NCBI RefSeq assembly: GCF_030540835.1
Contig: NZ_JAUOEK010000142.1
Coordinates: forward strand, 62,001 to 126,000
Reading direction: 5' to 3'
Length of the DNA: 64,000 nucleotides
Source of the DNA: Flavivirga aquimarina
Lineage (GTDB): Bacteria; Bacteroidota; Bacteroidia; Flavobacteriales; Flavobacteriaceae
Shown: in pieces, positions 10,455-20,363 of the stretch
How positions within the stretch are numbered: position 1 is the stretch's first letter
Layout: every line of letters begins with the position of its first letter
Notes under the pieces: generated by a model
Told to the model about the DNA's origin: nothing
What the model saw: the letters and a program-made list of their open reading frames with translations, nothing else
The model's database searches: none
Made by a program: the position numbers and the translations under genes

Positions 10455-11318
10455 ATGAAAGGAATAATTTTAGCAGGTGGTTCGGGAACAAGACTATACC
10501 CCTTAACGATATCGGTTAGTAAGCAGTTATTACCTGTTTATGATAAGCCTATGATTTATTACCCGCTTTCAGTTTTAATGTTAGCAGGAATAAGAGAAAT
10601 TCTTATTATTACTACCCCTCATGATCAGGCTAGTTTTATTAAATTATTAGGCGATGGTTCTCAAGTAGGTTGTAAGTTTGAATATGCCGTTCAACCTGAA
10701 CCCAATGGTCTAGCCGAAGCTTTTATAATTGGTGAAAAATTTATTGGAAATGATAAAGTAGCACTTGTCTTGGGAGATAACATATTTTACGGGAATGGTT
10801 TTGGAAAACTTCTAAGAAGTAAAATAGATATTAACGGCGCTTCAATATTTGCTTATCCTGTCAATGACCCAGAACGATACGGAGTGGTTGAGTTTAATGA
10901 TGATGAAAAGGTTGTAAGCATCGAAGAAAAACCAGCAAAACCAAAATCTTCTTATGCTGTTCCTGGACTTTACTTTTATGATAATAGAGTTGTGGAGTTT
11001 GCAAAAAATGTGAAACCATCCGCTAGAGGAGAAAAAGAGATTACTACGTTAAATCAAATGTATTTAGAATTAGGAGAGCTAGAGGTAGGTATTATGACAC
11101 GAGGCATGGCTTGGTTAGATACAGGTACAGTTGATGCTATGGATAGTGCTACAGAATTCGTAAGAGTTATGGAGAAAAGAACAGACAGAAAGGTAGCATG
11201 CATAGAAGAAATTGCATATCTGCACGGATTTATAGACAAACAACAAGCTGTAGATGCATCAATAAAGTACGGCAAAAGTGGTTATGGAGCATATATACAA
11301 AAAGTAATATCGTCATAA
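10455..11318 (+). CDS. rfbA: Glucose-1-phosphate thymidylyltransferase
   Basis: This 287-residue enzyme makes dTDP-glucose from glucose-1-phosphate and dTTP. The nucleotidyltransferase signature [11 protein letters not shown] lies at residues 8-18. [10 protein letters not shown] (the metal-binding Asp region), EEKPAKPKS and the late WLDTGT motif are all present. The length agrees with RmlA. It starts 1 bp after rfbB, and its TAA stop shares one base with the ATG of the next gene (TAATG, 11316-11320). That tight packing points to translational coupling in the dTDP-aminosugar block. Confidence 0.97.
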   Translation: MKGIILAGGSGTRLYPLTISVSKQLLPVYDKPMIYYPLSVLMLAGIREILIITTPHDQASFIKLLGDGSQVGCKFEYAVQPEPNGLAEAFIIGEKFIGNDKVALVLGDNIFYGNGFGKLLRSKIDINGASIFAYPVNDPERYGVVEFNDDEKVVSIEEKPAKPKSSYAVPGLYFYDNRVVEFAKNVKPSARGEKEITTLNQMYLELGELEVGIMTRGMAWLDTGTVDAMDSATEFVRVMEKRTDRKVACIEEIAYLHGFIDKQQAVDASIKYGKSGYGAYIQKVISS

Positions 11319-11728
11319 TGGACAGTGTACAACTTATCGATCTGCCAAAAGTTTTAGACAGAAGAGGTAATTTGAGTTTCTTTGAAAGTAATAATCAAAT
11401 TCCCTTTAAAATAAAGCGAACTTATTGGATTTATGATGTTCCTGGTGGAGAAATACGAGGCAGTCATGCTTTTAAAGAGTCTTGTGAATTAATTATTGCT
11501 CTTTCTGGTAGCTTTGATGTTATTCTGAATGATGGCGAGGTTGAAAAAAAATACAATTTAAACAGATCTTACTTTGGGTTATATGTTCCGAAAATGCTCT
11601 GGAGAAGGGTAGAAAATTTCTCAACGAATTCCCTTGCGTTAATTGTTTCTTCTATAAGTTATGATGAAAACGATTATATAAGAGATTTTGATGAATTCAA
11701 AATGTTACGAAATGAAATTAAAAAATAG
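11318..11728 (+). CDS. Sugar 3,4-ketoisomerase, FdtA/QdtA/WxcM family, first copy
   Basis: This 136-residue small cupin of the dTDP-4-keto-6-deoxyglucose 3,4-ketoisomerase family starts at the ATG overlapping the rfbA stop. An in-frame upstream extension would lie wholly inside rfbA and is rejected. Motifs are YDVPGGEIRGSHAF, ALSGSFDVILNDG and the C-terminal YDENDYIRDFDEF. The family HxH pair reads H-A-F here, whereas the next gene has H-A-H. The product would be the dTDP-3-keto sugar used by the aminotransferase at 12681. It overlaps the second copy, so the two are translated together. Whether this copy makes the galacto (Fuc3N) or gluco (Qui3N) product cannot be read from sequence. Confidence 0.88.
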   Translation: MDSVQLIDLPKVLDRRGNLSFFESNNQIPFKIKRTYWIYDVPGGEIRGSHAFKESCELIIALSGSFDVILNDGEVEKKYNLNRSYFGLYVPKMLWRRVENFSTNSLALIVSSISYDENDYIRDFDEFKMLRNEIKK

Positions 11729-12128
11729 CACTGTTTATGATTGTTCGGTAATTGATGTTTCCAAAGTGCATAGTGATTCAGGAAATATTACTGTAGTAGA
11801 AAATAGTCAAAATATCCCGTTTGATGTAAATAGAGTTTATTATTTATACGATGTCCCTAGTGGGGAGTCCAGAGGGGGTCATGCTCATTACGAACTTGAA
11901 CAGTTTATAATTGCGGCAAGTGGTAGTTTTGATGTTATTATTGATGATGGGACTAATACAAAAAGAGTTTCTCTTAATAGGCCTAATTTGGCATTACATA
12001 TTGTTCCCGGACTATGGAGAGAATTAAACAACTTTTCTTCCGGATCAATATGCATGGTGTTAGCATCCCATAAATACGATGAAAAAGATTATATACGAGA
12101 TTATAATGAATTCATAAATAAGAAATAA
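11712..12128 (+). CDS. Sugar 3,4-ketoisomerase, FdtA/QdtA/WxcM family, second copy
   Basis: This 138-residue cupin is a paralogue of the preceding gene. I chose the ATG at 11712 ([10 protein letters not shown]), which overlaps the first copy by 17 bp. An ATG at 11688 would add eight poorly conserved residues. Motifs are [32 protein letters not shown] and [13 protein letters not shown], with the full HxH pair and the following EQ. Its stop shares a base with the start of the acetyltransferase gene (TAATG at 12126-12130). Having two ketoisomerases in a single aminosugar pathway is unusual: they may have different stereochemistry, act on two sugars, or form a heteromer. Confidence 0.87.
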   Translation: MKLKNSTVYDCSVIDVSKVHSDSGNITVVENSQNIPFDVNRVYYLYDVPSGESRGGHAHYELEQFIIAASGSFDVIIDDGTNTKRVSLNRPNLALHIVPGLWRELNNFSSGSICMVLASHKYDEKDYIRDYNEFINKK

Positions 12129-12688
12129 TGAGTGTTTTTATTCATAACTTATCCGATGTCCATACCAATAAAATTGGTGCAGGGACAAGAGTATGGCAAT
12201 TTGTAGTCATTTTAAAGGGAGCAACTATTGGAAAGAACTGCAATATTTGTGCACAAGTACTTATAGAAAATGATGTCATTATAGGCGATAGTGTTACTGT
12301 CAAATCCGGAGTGCAAATTTGGGATGGAATCACAATAAAAGATAATGTGTTTATAGGACCAAATGTAACTTTTACAAATGATTTAGTACCTAGGTCTAAG
12401 ATAAACTCAAATAGTTTTACTAAAATTGAAACTATAATTGAAAAAGGTGCAACAATTGGAGCAAATGCCACAATAATAGCAGGCAATAAAATTGGTCAAT
12501 ATGCTTTTGTTGGAGCTGGTTCTGTTGTGACAAAACCTATTAAGAATAACGAATTATGGGTGGGCAACCCAGCTAAACATATAGGATATATCACAAATGA
12601 AGGTCGTATTTTAGGATTAGACCTGACTGATAAAGATAATAAGAAGTATGAGTGGTATGATAATACTTTAATTGAAAAAAATGATTAA
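12128..12688 (+). CDS. dTDP-3-amino-3,6-dideoxyhexose N-acetyltransferase (FdtC/QdtC-like, hexapeptide repeat)
   Basis: This 186-residue left-handed beta-helix acyltransferase begins with [20 protein letters not shown], typical of the FdtC/WbpD/QdtC group. It continues with hexapeptide repeats ([38 protein letters not shown]) and ends with the CoA-site segment [11 protein letters not shown]...VGNPAKHIG. It is expected to acetylate the 3-amino group made by the adjacent aminotransferase, using acetyl-CoA. It is translationally coupled to both neighbours. A formyltransferase elsewhere in the locus (45257-46108) could compete for the same or another amino-sugar. Confidence 0.88.
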   Translation: MSVFIHNLSDVHTNKIGAGTRVWQFVVILKGATIGKNCNICAQVLIENDVIIGDSVTVKSGVQIWDGITIKDNVFIGPNVTFTNDLVPRSKINSNSFTKIETIIEKGATIGANATIIAGNKIGQYAFVGAGSVVTKPIKNNELWVGNPAKHIGYITNEGRILGLDLTDKDNKKYEWYDNTLIEKND

Positions 12689-13784
12689 ATTTTTAAATCT
12701 TCGGGAAATTAACAGGCAATTTGAAAAAGAGCTTAAAGAAGCCGCCTCAAGAGTAATTGACTCAGGATGGTATTTACTTGGAAAAGAGCTTAACACTTTT
12801 GAAGATAATTATGCCAAGTTTTGTGATGCAAAGTATTGTGTTGGAGTAGCTAATGGTTTAGACGCTCTTAGACTTATATTCAAAGCATATATTGAGCTAG
12901 GTATTATGAAAAAAGGTGATGAGGTAATTATACCTGCTAATACTTTCATTGCTTCTGTTTTGGCTGTTACAGATAATGATTTAATACCAGTTTTGGTTGA
13001 ACCAAACGATCGTACTTACAATATTGATTCCTCTAAAATTGTTAGTGCTATTACTCCTAAAACCAAAGCTATACTTACAGTGCATCTTTATGGTCAAAAT
13101 TCAATAGATGATACTATGTTAGATTTATGTAAAAAGCATAACCTAAAGCTTATTGAAGATGCTGCTCAATCTCATGGTGCTCAATGGAAAAACAAAGTTA
13201 TGGGGAGTATTGGAGATGCGGCGGGGCATAGCTTTTACCCTGGTAAAAATTTGGGAGCATTGGGAGACTCTGGAGCTGTAACATCTAATGATCAAGAACT
13301 AATAAATATGGTTAGAAATCTTGCAAATTACGGATCTTCAAAAAAATATGAACATAGCCACAAGGGATTAAATTCTCGAATGGATGAAATACAGGCTGCT
13401 TTTCTTGATGTAAAACTAAAATATATACACAAGGATATTGAAGCGAGACGTAAGGTTGCAAATTATTATTTAAAACATATTACAAATCCATTAATTACAT
13501 TACCCAAATTATTAGAACAATCGGGGCATGTTTGGCATTTATTTGTAATTAGGCTTAAGCAAAGAGATAAGTTAAAAGATTATTTGTTAGAGAATAATGT
13601 GCAAACTTTAATTCATTATCCAATAGCACCTCACAAGCAAAAAGCTTATAAAGATTTAAATAACCAAAGTTATCCGATAACCGAAAAAATGCAACATGAG
13701 GTATTAAGTTTACCTATTAGTGCTACATTGGATGTAAATAAATTACAAAAAATTGTAAACCTTATAAATACTTTCAAAGTATAA
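12681..13784 (+). CDS. dTDP-3-keto-6-deoxyhexose 3-aminotransferase (FdtB/QdtB-like)
   Basis: This DegT-family PLP enzyme has 367 residues from the ATG at 12681 ([10 protein letters not shown]). A TTG three codons earlier is less likely. The ATG overlaps the acetyltransferase stop by 8 bp. Motifs are [21 protein letters not shown] and Lys189 in [18 protein letters not shown], the standard Schiff-base lysine. The [11 protein letters not shown] and FYPGKNLGA motifs match FdtB/QdtB-type 3-aminotransferases. It would use the product of the ketoisomerases upstream. It ends the sugar-nucleotide block; the first MBOAT gene follows after 14 bp. Confidence 0.9.
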   Translation: MIKFLNLREINRQFEKELKEAASRVIDSGWYLLGKELNTFEDNYAKFCDAKYCVGVANGLDALRLIFKAYIELGIMKKGDEVIIPANTFIASVLAVTDNDLIPVLVEPNDRTYNIDSSKIVSAITPKTKAILTVHLYGQNSIDDTMLDLCKKHNLKLIEDAAQSHGAQWKNKVMGSIGDAAGHSFYPGKNLGALGDSGAVTSNDQELINMVRNLANYGSSKKYEHSHKGLNSRMDEIQAAFLDVKLKYIHKDIEARRKVANYYLKHITNPLITLPKLLEQSGHVWHLFVIRLKQRDKLKDYLLENNVQTLIHYPIAPHKQKAYKDLNNQSYPITEKMQHEVLSLPISATLDVNKLQKIVNLINTFKV

Positions 13785-13798
13785 CTAAAAAAACCCAA

Positions 13799-15247
13799 AT
13801 GCTTTTTAATTCATTAGATTTTGCTGTTTTCTTGCCTATTGTATTTGTACTTTATTGGTTTGTTTTTAAAAATCAGTTAAAAGCTCAAAATATATTAATA
13901 GTAATTGCAAGTTATATTTTTTATGGTTGGTGGGACTGGAGATTTTTATCATTGATTGCCTTTAGTACAATTGTAGATTTTTTTATTGGAAGAAAGTTAT
14001 CAAATGAATCTAATAGCAATAATCGTAAATTATTATTATGGACTAGTATCTTTGTTAATCTAGGGTTTTTAGGTTTTTTTAAATACTATAACTTCTTTTT
14101 AGACAATTTTATAACGGCTTTCTCCTTTTTTGGGAATGAAATTAAAGCTAATTCTTTAAACATAATCCTTCCTGTAGGGATTAGCTTTTATACCTTTCAA
14201 ACGCTTAGTTATACTATAGATGTTTATAGAAAAAAGCTTAAACCCACGTCTGACTTTTTTGCTTTTACTGCTTTCGTTTCATTTTTCCCGCAACTAGTTG
14301 CTGGTCCAATAGAAAGAGCCACCAATTTATTACCACAATTTTATAAAAAAAGAACGTTTGATTATAGGTCTTCTATTGACGGTTTAAGACAAATTCTTTG
14401 GGGGTTATTTAAAAAAATAGTAATTGCAGACAATTGTGCCGTTTACGCTAATTTAATATTTAATAATTCTGACGATTATTCAGGAAGCACGCTTATATTG
14501 GGTGCTATATTTTTTACTTTTCAAATATATGGTGATTTTTCAGGCTATTCTGATATTGCCATTGGAACTTCAAGATTATTTGGGTTTGATCTAAAACAAA
14601 ATTTTGCATTTCCATATTTTTCAAGAAACATTGCAGAATTCTGGAGGCGTTGGCACATCTCTCTCTCCTCTTGGTTTAAAGACTATGTATACATTCCCTT
14701 AGGAGGAAGCCGAGGAGGTATTCTAAAGAAAATAAAAAATACATTTATCATATTTGTAGTAAGTGGTTTTTGGCATGGTGCAAACTGGACATTTATTATA
14801 TGGGGAGCATTAAACGCCATCTATTTTTTACCACTATTACTTACTAATAGAAATAGAAATTACATCGAAATCGTTGCCAACAATAAGTTTTTTCCAAATT
14901 TTAAAGAAATAATTCAAATGCTAGTGACTTTTAGTTTAACTATTTTAGCTTGGATATTTTTTAGAGCAAACAATGTAGGACATGCATTTAGTATACTCGA
15001 AGAGGTTTTTTCTAAAAGTACACTTAGTATCCCAAGTTTTGAAGGGTTTACTAAATCTATGATAATTATTTTAATGATATTCTTTTTTATATCTGTAGAA
15101 TGGTTAGGAAGAAGAGGAAAGTTTGCTTTGGAAAAAATATATGTTGTTAAGTTTAGGTTTATACGTTGGAGCTTTTATTTATTACTGGTTATAATAATCA
15201 TAATATTTGGGGCTAGTCAACAAGATTTTATATACTTTCAATTCTAA
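13799..15247 (+). CDS. MBOAT family O-acyltransferase, copy 1 (AlgI/DltB-like)
   Basis: This 482-residue polytopic membrane protein belongs to the MBOAT family, which moves acyl groups across the inner membrane onto extracytoplasmic sugars. The two family histidines are present: His286 in FWRRWHISLSSWF and His326 in GFWHGANWTF. Other matching segments are FYGWWDWRFL (41-50), ILPVGISFYTFQT (123-135) and FFPQLVAGPIERA (162-174). The SGNH-like gene 11 bp downstream is the usual periplasmic partner. The protein is strikingly similar in nearly every motif to copy 2 (22710) and also close to copy 4 (52346), but less so to copy 3 (30639). The acyl group transferred is unknown. Confidence 0.93.
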   Translation: MLFNSLDFAVFLPIVFVLYWFVFKNQLKAQNILIVIASYIFYGWWDWRFLSLIAFSTIVDFFIGRKLSNESNSNNRKLLLWTSIFVNLGFLGFFKYYNFFLDNFITAFSFFGNEIKANSLNIILPVGISFYTFQTLSYTIDVYRKKLKPTSDFFAFTAFVSFFPQLVAGPIERATNLLPQFYKKRTFDYRSSIDGLRQILWGLFKKIVIADNCAVYANLIFNNSDDYSGSTLILGAIFFTFQIYGDFSGYSDIAIGTSRLFGFDLKQNFAFPYFSRNIAEFWRRWHISLSSWFKDYVYIPLGGSRGGILKKIKNTFIIFVVSGFWHGANWTFIIWGALNAIYFLPLLLTNRNRNYIEIVANNKFFPNFKEIIQMLVTFSLTILAWIFFRANNVGHAFSILEEVFSKSTLSIPSFEGFTKSMIIILMIFFFISVEWLGRRGKFALEKIYVVKFRFIRWSFYLLLVIIIIIFGASQQDFIYFQF

Positions 15248-15258
15248 ATTGTTTCGTT

Positions 15259-16248
15259 ATGAAGAAATTTTTACTACAAATAATGGGTTTCATAATTACT
15301 TTTTTATTGATAAATATACTGGTAGGTTATTATTATAATATTCCGGTTAAAAAATCTATTGAAAATAAAACTCATAAAAAATATAAAAAATACTCAAAAG
15401 TACATGACACAACAAATACTTATAACACCATTTTTTTAGGGTCAAGTAGAGGTTATACAGCATATAACCCCGTTATTTTTGATAGTATTTTAGATACAAA
15501 GTCATTCAATATGTGTACAGGTTCTCAAAACATCATTGAATCTTATTATATTCTAAAAGATATTCTTGAGTTTCAAAAACCAAAAACTGTGGTCTACGAA
15601 ATGTTTTTACCTTCCTTCGATACTACTGACGATTATTACCATATTCTATCTAATGCTTCATTTTTGAGGTCATCAAAGGTAAAACGAGAGCTTATTGTTA
15701 ATGGTTTTGGTTTATCTGGTATTGCGAACTACCTCTCTCCTATTTTACGTAATAAATTGTATATCAAAGCAGATATTATGAAGTTACTTGTAGGGGGAAA
15801 CTCTACAGTTACCAAAAAAAAGAACAATAGTTATTGGGTCTCAGGGTATTTACATGAGGAAAAGGAAGTAGATCAATATACTATTTCAAATTTTGAAAGG
15901 ATGGTTAACCTTGATAATACATCTACTTCAACAATGAAGCTAGAATATTTTAATAAACTAACTAATTTATGTAAAGAAAAGGGGATTCAGCTTGTATGTG
16001 TAAGATCTCCGTTTCCGCCAACAAGATTAAATAATGAAGATGATAGCGACAATAAGTTGGTAACGCAATATTTTAATGATTTATGTACTCAAAATAACGT
16101 TGAATTTTTCGATTTTAATTCGATTAATAATGCTAATTACAGGTATGAAGATGCTAATTTCTCTGACTCACACCACATGAATTATAAAGGAGCTAACAAA
16201 GCCACGATGCAGTTGGCAGAACTAATAAAGGATTATTATGAAAAGTAA
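15259..16248 (+). CDS. Membrane-anchored SGNH-like partner of MBOAT copy 1 (DltD/AlgJ role)
   Basis: This 329-residue protein has one N-terminal membrane helix (about residues 7-27) and a large extracytoplasmic domain. A putative nucleophile motif IFLGSSRGYTAY lies early in the domain, and SDSHHMNYKGA with a D-x-x-H pair lies near the C-terminus. Together these suggest an SGNH-hydrolase fold used as an acyl carrier or transferase, not necessarily an esterase. Pairing of an MBOAT with such a protein is established for alginate acetylation (AlgI with AlgJ/X) and D-alanylation (DltB with DltD). It is clearly different in sequence from the partners of MBOAT copies 2 and 3. The function is inferred from context and motifs. 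Confidence 0.75.
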   Translation: MKKFLLQIMGFIITFLLINILVGYYYNIPVKKSIENKTHKKYKKYSKVHDTTNTYNTIFLGSSRGYTAYNPVIFDSILDTKSFNMCTGSQNIIESYYILKDILEFQKPKTVVYEMFLPSFDTTDDYYHILSNASFLRSSKVKRELIVNGFGLSGIANYLSPILRNKLYIKADIMKLLVGGNSTVTKKKNNSYWVSGYLHEEKEVDQYTISNFERMVNLDNTSTSTMKLEYFNKLTNLCKEKGIQLVCVRSPFPPTRLNNEDDSDNKLVTQYFNDLCTQNNVEFFDFNSINNANYRYEDANFSDSHHMNYKGANKATMQLAELIKDYYEK

Positions 16249-16951
16249 ATTCATAGGTATATTTCGTTATATATCTAAAAACCCCTTTACATTTCCCTTT
16301 AGGCTAATAATTAGTTTAATTTGCCGTGTAAGATCTTGGTATTATTCATTATATATAGATGGTGGAAACGGCAGAATAATTATAACCAAACCTTTTGTTA
16401 AATTCAAAATAAAGAAAGATAAAACTGCCAATTTGTTTATTAAAGGGTTATTTAGGGTTATACCACATATTTCCGGGAAAACGATTTCGGTAATTGATAT
16501 GGCTGCTAATTCTAAATTGGAGATCAATGGCGATTTCTCTATTGGAAATGGAGTTAAATTTATGCTTGCCAGTAATTCTTCATTAGTTATTGGAGGAAAA
16601 GATAAAGAATCTGATTCAGGCATAACTGCCAACACAATGATAATGGTATACAAAAACATTAACATAGGAAAAGATTTTCTTTGTGCATGGAATGTATTTA
16701 TAAGTGATTCTGATTGGCATTCTATAGATGGACAAAATCATCAGGCAGATGTATCAATTGCCGATCATACATGGGTGGCAAACAACTCTAGTATTTTGAA
16801 AGGATCTCAAATCGAGGAAAACTCAATAATTGCCAGTTATACAAAAGTGATAAATAAAAAATACCCAAAAAACTCAATGATAGCTGGTACTCCTGCAAGA
16901 GTAGTTAAAACTGATATTAATTGGAGTAGAGATATAGTTTCTAATTCATGA
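16238..16951 (+). CDS. Hexapeptide-repeat acyltransferase (WbbJ/LbH type)
   Basis: This 237-residue protein overlaps the preceding gene by 11 bp. A basic N-terminal region is followed by a left-handed beta-helix acyltransferase core: IGNGVKFMLASNSSLVIGG, a WHSIDGQNHQADVSI loop and the terminal block WVANNSSILKGSQI...SMIAGTPARVVK. The C-terminal AGTPARVVK segment is the CoA-proximal motif of WbbJ/LacA-type O-acetyltransferases. It is cytoplasmic and probably acetylates a sugar or lipid-linked intermediate before flipping, in contrast to the MBOAT enzymes, which act after export. The acceptor is unknown. Confidence 0.83.
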   Translation: MKSKFIGIFRYISKNPFTFPFRLIISLICRVRSWYYSLYIDGGNGRIIITKPFVKFKIKKDKTANLFIKGLFRVIPHISGKTISVIDMAANSKLEINGDFSIGNGVKFMLASNSSLVIGGKDKESDSGITANTMIMVYKNINIGKDFLCAWNVFISDSDWHSIDGQNHQADVSIADHTWVANNSSILKGSQIEENSIIASYTKVINKKYPKNSMIAGTPARVVKTDINWSRDIVSNS

Positions 16952-16960
16952 TTTAACTTA

Positions 16961-18439
16961 ATGAAAGAAAACCAATCGTCATACAGGCAAATCATGAAGG
17001 CCACCTCTTTATTTGGAGGGGTTCAAGTTTTTAATATCCTTATTTCAATAGTTAAGTCTAAGGCTATAGCTGTACTGTTAGGTCCAAAAGGTATGGGTAT
17101 AGCAGGTTTACTTATGTCAGCTATAAGCCTAATTAGTACTTTAACGAACTTTAGACTAGGCAATAGTGCTGTAAAAGATATTGCTGCTGCAGACTCAACA
17201 GCAGACCAAAACAGAATAGCTAAAGTTATTGCGGTTTTCAGAAAATTGGTTTGGGTAACAGGGGTACTTGGCACAGTAATAACTGTTATATTATCCCCAT
17301 GGCTTAGCGAATTCACTTTTGGTAATGACGAATATACTTCTGCCTTTATTTGGCTTTCAATTACGCTTCTTTTAAATCAACTTTCAAGTGGTCAAATGGT
17401 ACTTCTTCAAGGTTTGAGACACCTCAAATATTTAGCCAGGGCAAATATGCTCGGTTCTCTATCAGGCTTGATAATTTCATTACCCATTTATTATTATCAT
17501 GGAATTGACGGTATCGTGCCTACTATGATTTTATCATCAATATTTGCAATACTCATATCTTGGTACTTTAGTAGTAAAATAAGAGTTGAAAAGGTATTAG
17601 TTTCAAGAAAAGAAATCATACTTGAAGGTAAAGGTATGATGCTACTTGGTTTTACGCTTAGCCTAAGTGCATTAATGACGGTAGGTGAATCTTTTTTGGT
17701 CCGAAGCTTTATTAGTAATACAGGAAGCTTAGAAGATGTTGGATTGTATAATGCTGGTTTTGCCATTATTGGGACATATGTTGGGCTTATATTTTCTGCT
17801 ATGGGTACGGACTATTTTCCGAGATTATCAGGAGTTATACATAGTAAGGATAAAACAAAACTATTAGTAAATCAACAATCTGAAATAGGGGTGCTAATAA
17901 TTGCTCCTCTTTTATCGGTTTTTTTAATTTTCATTAACTGGATAATAATTTTGCTATACTCAACAAAATTCACACCTGTTAATGAAATGATTCATTGGGC
18001 AGCTCTAGGTATGTTTTTTAAAATAGTTAGTTGGTGTATTGGTTTTATTTTAATTGCTAAGGGTGACTCTAAAACTTTCTTTTGGAGTGAATTATTTGGA
18101 ATCAGTTATCTTTTAGGTTTAAATATTTTAGGGTATCACTTATTCGGACTTGAAGGTTTAGGGATTTCTTTTTTTATTGCATATTTTTTAGTTTTAATTC
18201 AAATATATGTAATAGCAAAATTTAAATATCAGTTTTCATTTAAAACTGAATTTTTAAAAATATTTTGGTTGCAATTTTTATTAGCAATTCTATGCTTTTT
18301 AATTTCTAGGTACATTGTTACACCTTACATGTATATTTTAGGAGGTATTGTCATCATATTAACTAGTTGGATTTCATACAGAGAATTAGATAAACGAATA
18401 GATATTAAAAGCATAATAAGGAAATTCATAAAAAAATAG
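16961..18439 (+). CDS. wzx: O-antigen/capsule repeat-unit flippase (Wzx, PST family)
   Basis: This 492-residue integral membrane protein has about 12-14 hydrophobic segments and the typical start of the oligosaccharide flippase family (KATSLFGGVQVFNILISIVK, then VLLGPKGMGIAGLL). It would translocate undecaprenyl-diphosphate-linked repeat units to the periplasmic face. Its place directly before a run of glycosyltransferases and a polymerase-like gene (25200) defines a Wzx/Wzy pathway. The last residues are basic, as usual for the cytoplasmic tail. The 9-bp gap from the acyltransferase and 5-bp gap to the next gene fit one transcript. Confidence 0.92.
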   Translation: MKENQSSYRQIMKATSLFGGVQVFNILISIVKSKAIAVLLGPKGMGIAGLLMSAISLISTLTNFRLGNSAVKDIAAADSTADQNRIAKVIAVFRKLVWVTGVLGTVITVILSPWLSEFTFGNDEYTSAFIWLSITLLLNQLSSGQMVLLQGLRHLKYLARANMLGSLSGLIISLPIYYYHGIDGIVPTMILSSIFAILISWYFSSKIRVEKVLVSRKEIILEGKGMMLLGFTLSLSALMTVGESFLVRSFISNTGSLEDVGLYNAGFAIIGTYVGLIFSAMGTDYFPRLSGVIHSKDKTKLLVNQQSEIGVLIIAPLLSVFLIFINWIIILLYSTKFTPVNEMIHWAALGMFFKIVSWCIGFILIAKGDSKTFFWSELFGISYLLGLNILGYHLFGLEGLGISFFIAYFLVLIQIYVIAKFKYQFSFKTEFLKIFWLQFLLAILCFLISRYIVTPYMYILGGIVIILTSWISYRELDKRIDIKSIIRKFIKK

Positions 18440-18444
18440 TCTAA

Positions 18445-19365
18445 ATGATTTTGAAGGAAACGATAAGAAATACAGAACAAAAAGAAAATCCTTTAGTATC
18501 TATTATTATCTTGACATACAACTCGGAAGAATTTATTTTAGAGACTCTGGAGAGTGCTAAAAACCAAACATATAAGAATATAGAATTAATAATAAGTGAT
18601 GATTGCTCTTCAGATAATACCATAGACATTTGTAATAAATGGTTAGTTGAAAACCAAAAGTATTTTATTAATGCTTTTATTGTTACGACAATTACCAATA
18701 AAGGCATCCCTGCGAACTGTAATCGTGGGATTAAAGCATCTAAAGGTCAATGGATAAAATTATTAGCTGGAGATGATCTTTTTTTAGATAATTGTATAGA
18801 AGATAATATAAATTGGACTCAAAAAAATGATGACATCCATTTACTATTTTCAAGAGTAACCTATTTGAAAAATGAAAATTTGACCATTAAATATGGACAA
18901 GACTTACCGGTAATAGATGAACGTTTTTATAACACCATAGCTAAAGAGCAGTATAACATGCTTGTAAAAGGAGGTATTTATGTTCCAGCACCAACAGGGT
19001 TTTTAAAAAAAGAAACCTTGTATAAACTTGGGTTATTTGATGAAGAAATTCGTTTATGTGAAGATTATCCTATGTGGATTAAGGCATCCAAACATAATTT
19101 CAGGTTAGATTTTATGGATAAAGAGACTGTTTGGTATAGAATACACCAGCAAAGTGTTATGAGTACCAGGAATTTTATTTATGAGCAATCAATGAAAAAA
19201 GTTTTTTTTAAATATAGATTTAAATATCTTTTAAAAAAGGCCCCCATTTTAGCTATTGATTTATTTTTTAGAAATATCTCCAGAACACATGCTTTTTGGG
19301 GTAAAATTGTTCCAAAGTTACTCCCACTATCATATATCTCATTTTCAAATAAAGATAAAAAATAA
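18445..19365 (+). CDS. Glycosyltransferase family 2
   Basis: This 306-residue GT-A enzyme starts with a short leader, then VSIIILTYNSEEFI (17-30), SDDCSSDNT and the metal-binding LLAGDDLFLD. A later EDYPMWIKASKH corresponds to the acceptor-base region. The nucleotide-sugar donor cannot be told. The stop TAA shares its last base with the ATG of the next glycosyltransferase (TAATG), so the two are translationally coupled. It is one of six glycosyltransferases between 18445 and 28159, likely each adding one sugar of the repeat unit on the cytoplasmic face. Confidence 0.9.
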   Translation: MILKETIRNTEQKENPLVSIIILTYNSEEFILETLESAKNQTYKNIELIISDDCSSDNTIDICNKWLVENQKYFINAFIVTTITNKGIPANCNRGIKASKGQWIKLLAGDDLFLDNCIEDNINWTQKNDDIHLLFSRVTYLKNENLTIKYGQDLPVIDERFYNTIAKEQYNMLVKGGIYVPAPTGFLKKETLYKLGLFDEEIRLCEDYPMWIKASKHNFRLDFMDKETVWYRIHQQSVMSTRNFIYEQSMKKVFFKYRFKYLLKKAPILAIDLFFRNISRTHAFWGKIVPKLLPLSYISFSNKDKK

Positions 19366-20363
19366 TGAAACTAAGTATAATTATACCTGTGTATAATGTT
19401 GAGAAATATATTGAAAGATGTATTCGTTCTGTAGCAAATCAAGATTTGTCAAAAAATGAATATGAAATTATTATTGTTAATGATGGCTCTACAGATAGCT
19501 CCATAGATATTATAAACAAAGTATCTAAGGAATATTCCAATATTATTATTCATAATCAAGAAAATACTGGTTTAGGAGGAGCAAGAAATAAAGGAATTAC
19601 ACTAGCAAAAGGTACATACGTTTGGTTTATTGATTCAGACGATTTTATTGAAACTAATAGTATAAAAGATTTAGTTTCAAAATCTCTTTTAAATGATGTT
19701 GATGTTCTTAGCTTTGATTTTGGTTGTACTAATGAAAAAGGTGAGTCCATTAAATGGATTGATTTCTGCTTAGATTTTAAAGAACAACCGTACTTGACTG
19801 GGGACACATTTTATTTAGCAAATTATAAGCATAGTTATATATGGCTTTATTTATTTAAAAGATCACTATTTATAGATAATGATATTCGTTTCGAAGAACG
19901 TATAAATATGCAAGATTCGGAAATCATGCCAAGAGTTATGATACACGTAAAAAAAATAATGCATGAATCAAAGATTATTTATTATTACGTAAATCGTGAA
20001 AACTCTTTTATTAATAACAAGAATAAAGAAGTTAGAATACGCTATTACTACTCCATAATAAAAGTAGCTCATTTATTAAATGTGTTTAAAAATACGCTAC
20101 CAAAGAGTTCTTTGATATACATTGGTATTAATAATAAACTATCAGATATAAATAGAATCCTATTTTTACAATTTATCTATAATGATTTTGATGATAGTAT
20201 TTTAAAACAACTGATAATCAAATTAAAAGAAAACAATTTACACCCATTCAGACCTATTAAAGATGAAAAAGTACATAAGTCTATTTTATACAATATAATA
20301 AGATTTTTTATAAACAAATTTCCTATTAATGCAAGGAAACTTTATTTAAATATTAATAGATGA
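19365..20363 (+). CDS. Glycosyltransferase family 2
   Basis: This 332-residue GT-A enzyme has the standard start LSIIIPVYNVEKYIERC, then VNDGSTDSS, GLGGARNKG and the DxD-type WFIDSDDFIE. The C-terminal third is basic and carries no second catalytic domain. It closely resembles capsular beta-glycosyltransferases such as those in EpsJ/CpsI groups, and is similar in layout to the gene at 26290. It is coupled to both neighbours by a one-base overlap upstream and a 4-bp overlap downstream. Donor and acceptor are unknown. Confidence 0.92.
   Translation: MKLSIIIPVYNVEKYIERCIRSVANQDLSKNEYEIIIVNDGSTDSSIDIINKVSKEYSNIIIHNQENTGLGGARNKGITLAKGTYVWFIDSDDFIETNSIKDLVSKSLLNDVDVLSFDFGCTNEKGESIKWIDFCLDFKEQPYLTGDTFYLANYKHSYIWLYLFKRSLFIDNDIRFEERINMQDSEIMPRVMIHVKKIMHESKIIYYYVNRENSFINNKNKEVRIRYYYSIIKVAHLLNVFKNTLPKSSLIYIGINNKLSDINRILFLQFIYNDFDDSILKQLIIKLKENNLHPFRPIKDEKVHKSILYNIIRFFINKFPINARKLYLNINR

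Noticed and set aside
11198-11317. N-terminal extension of the first ketoisomerase gene
   Set aside because: It lies entirely inside rfbA and encodes a low-complexity, non-conserved segment; the ATG at 11318 overlapping the rfbA stop is better.
9389-11318. dTDP-rhamnose pathway
   Set aside because: RfbB and RfbA are present but no RfbC or RfbD; the following genes fit a 3-amino-3,6-dideoxyhexose instead.
12142-12486. 114-residue minus-strand frame
   Set aside because: It is the antisense of the hexapeptide acetyltransferase, whose repeats create long open frames on the other strand.
16342-16665. 107-residue minus-strand frame
   Set aside because: It is antisense to the WbbJ-like acyltransferase repeats.
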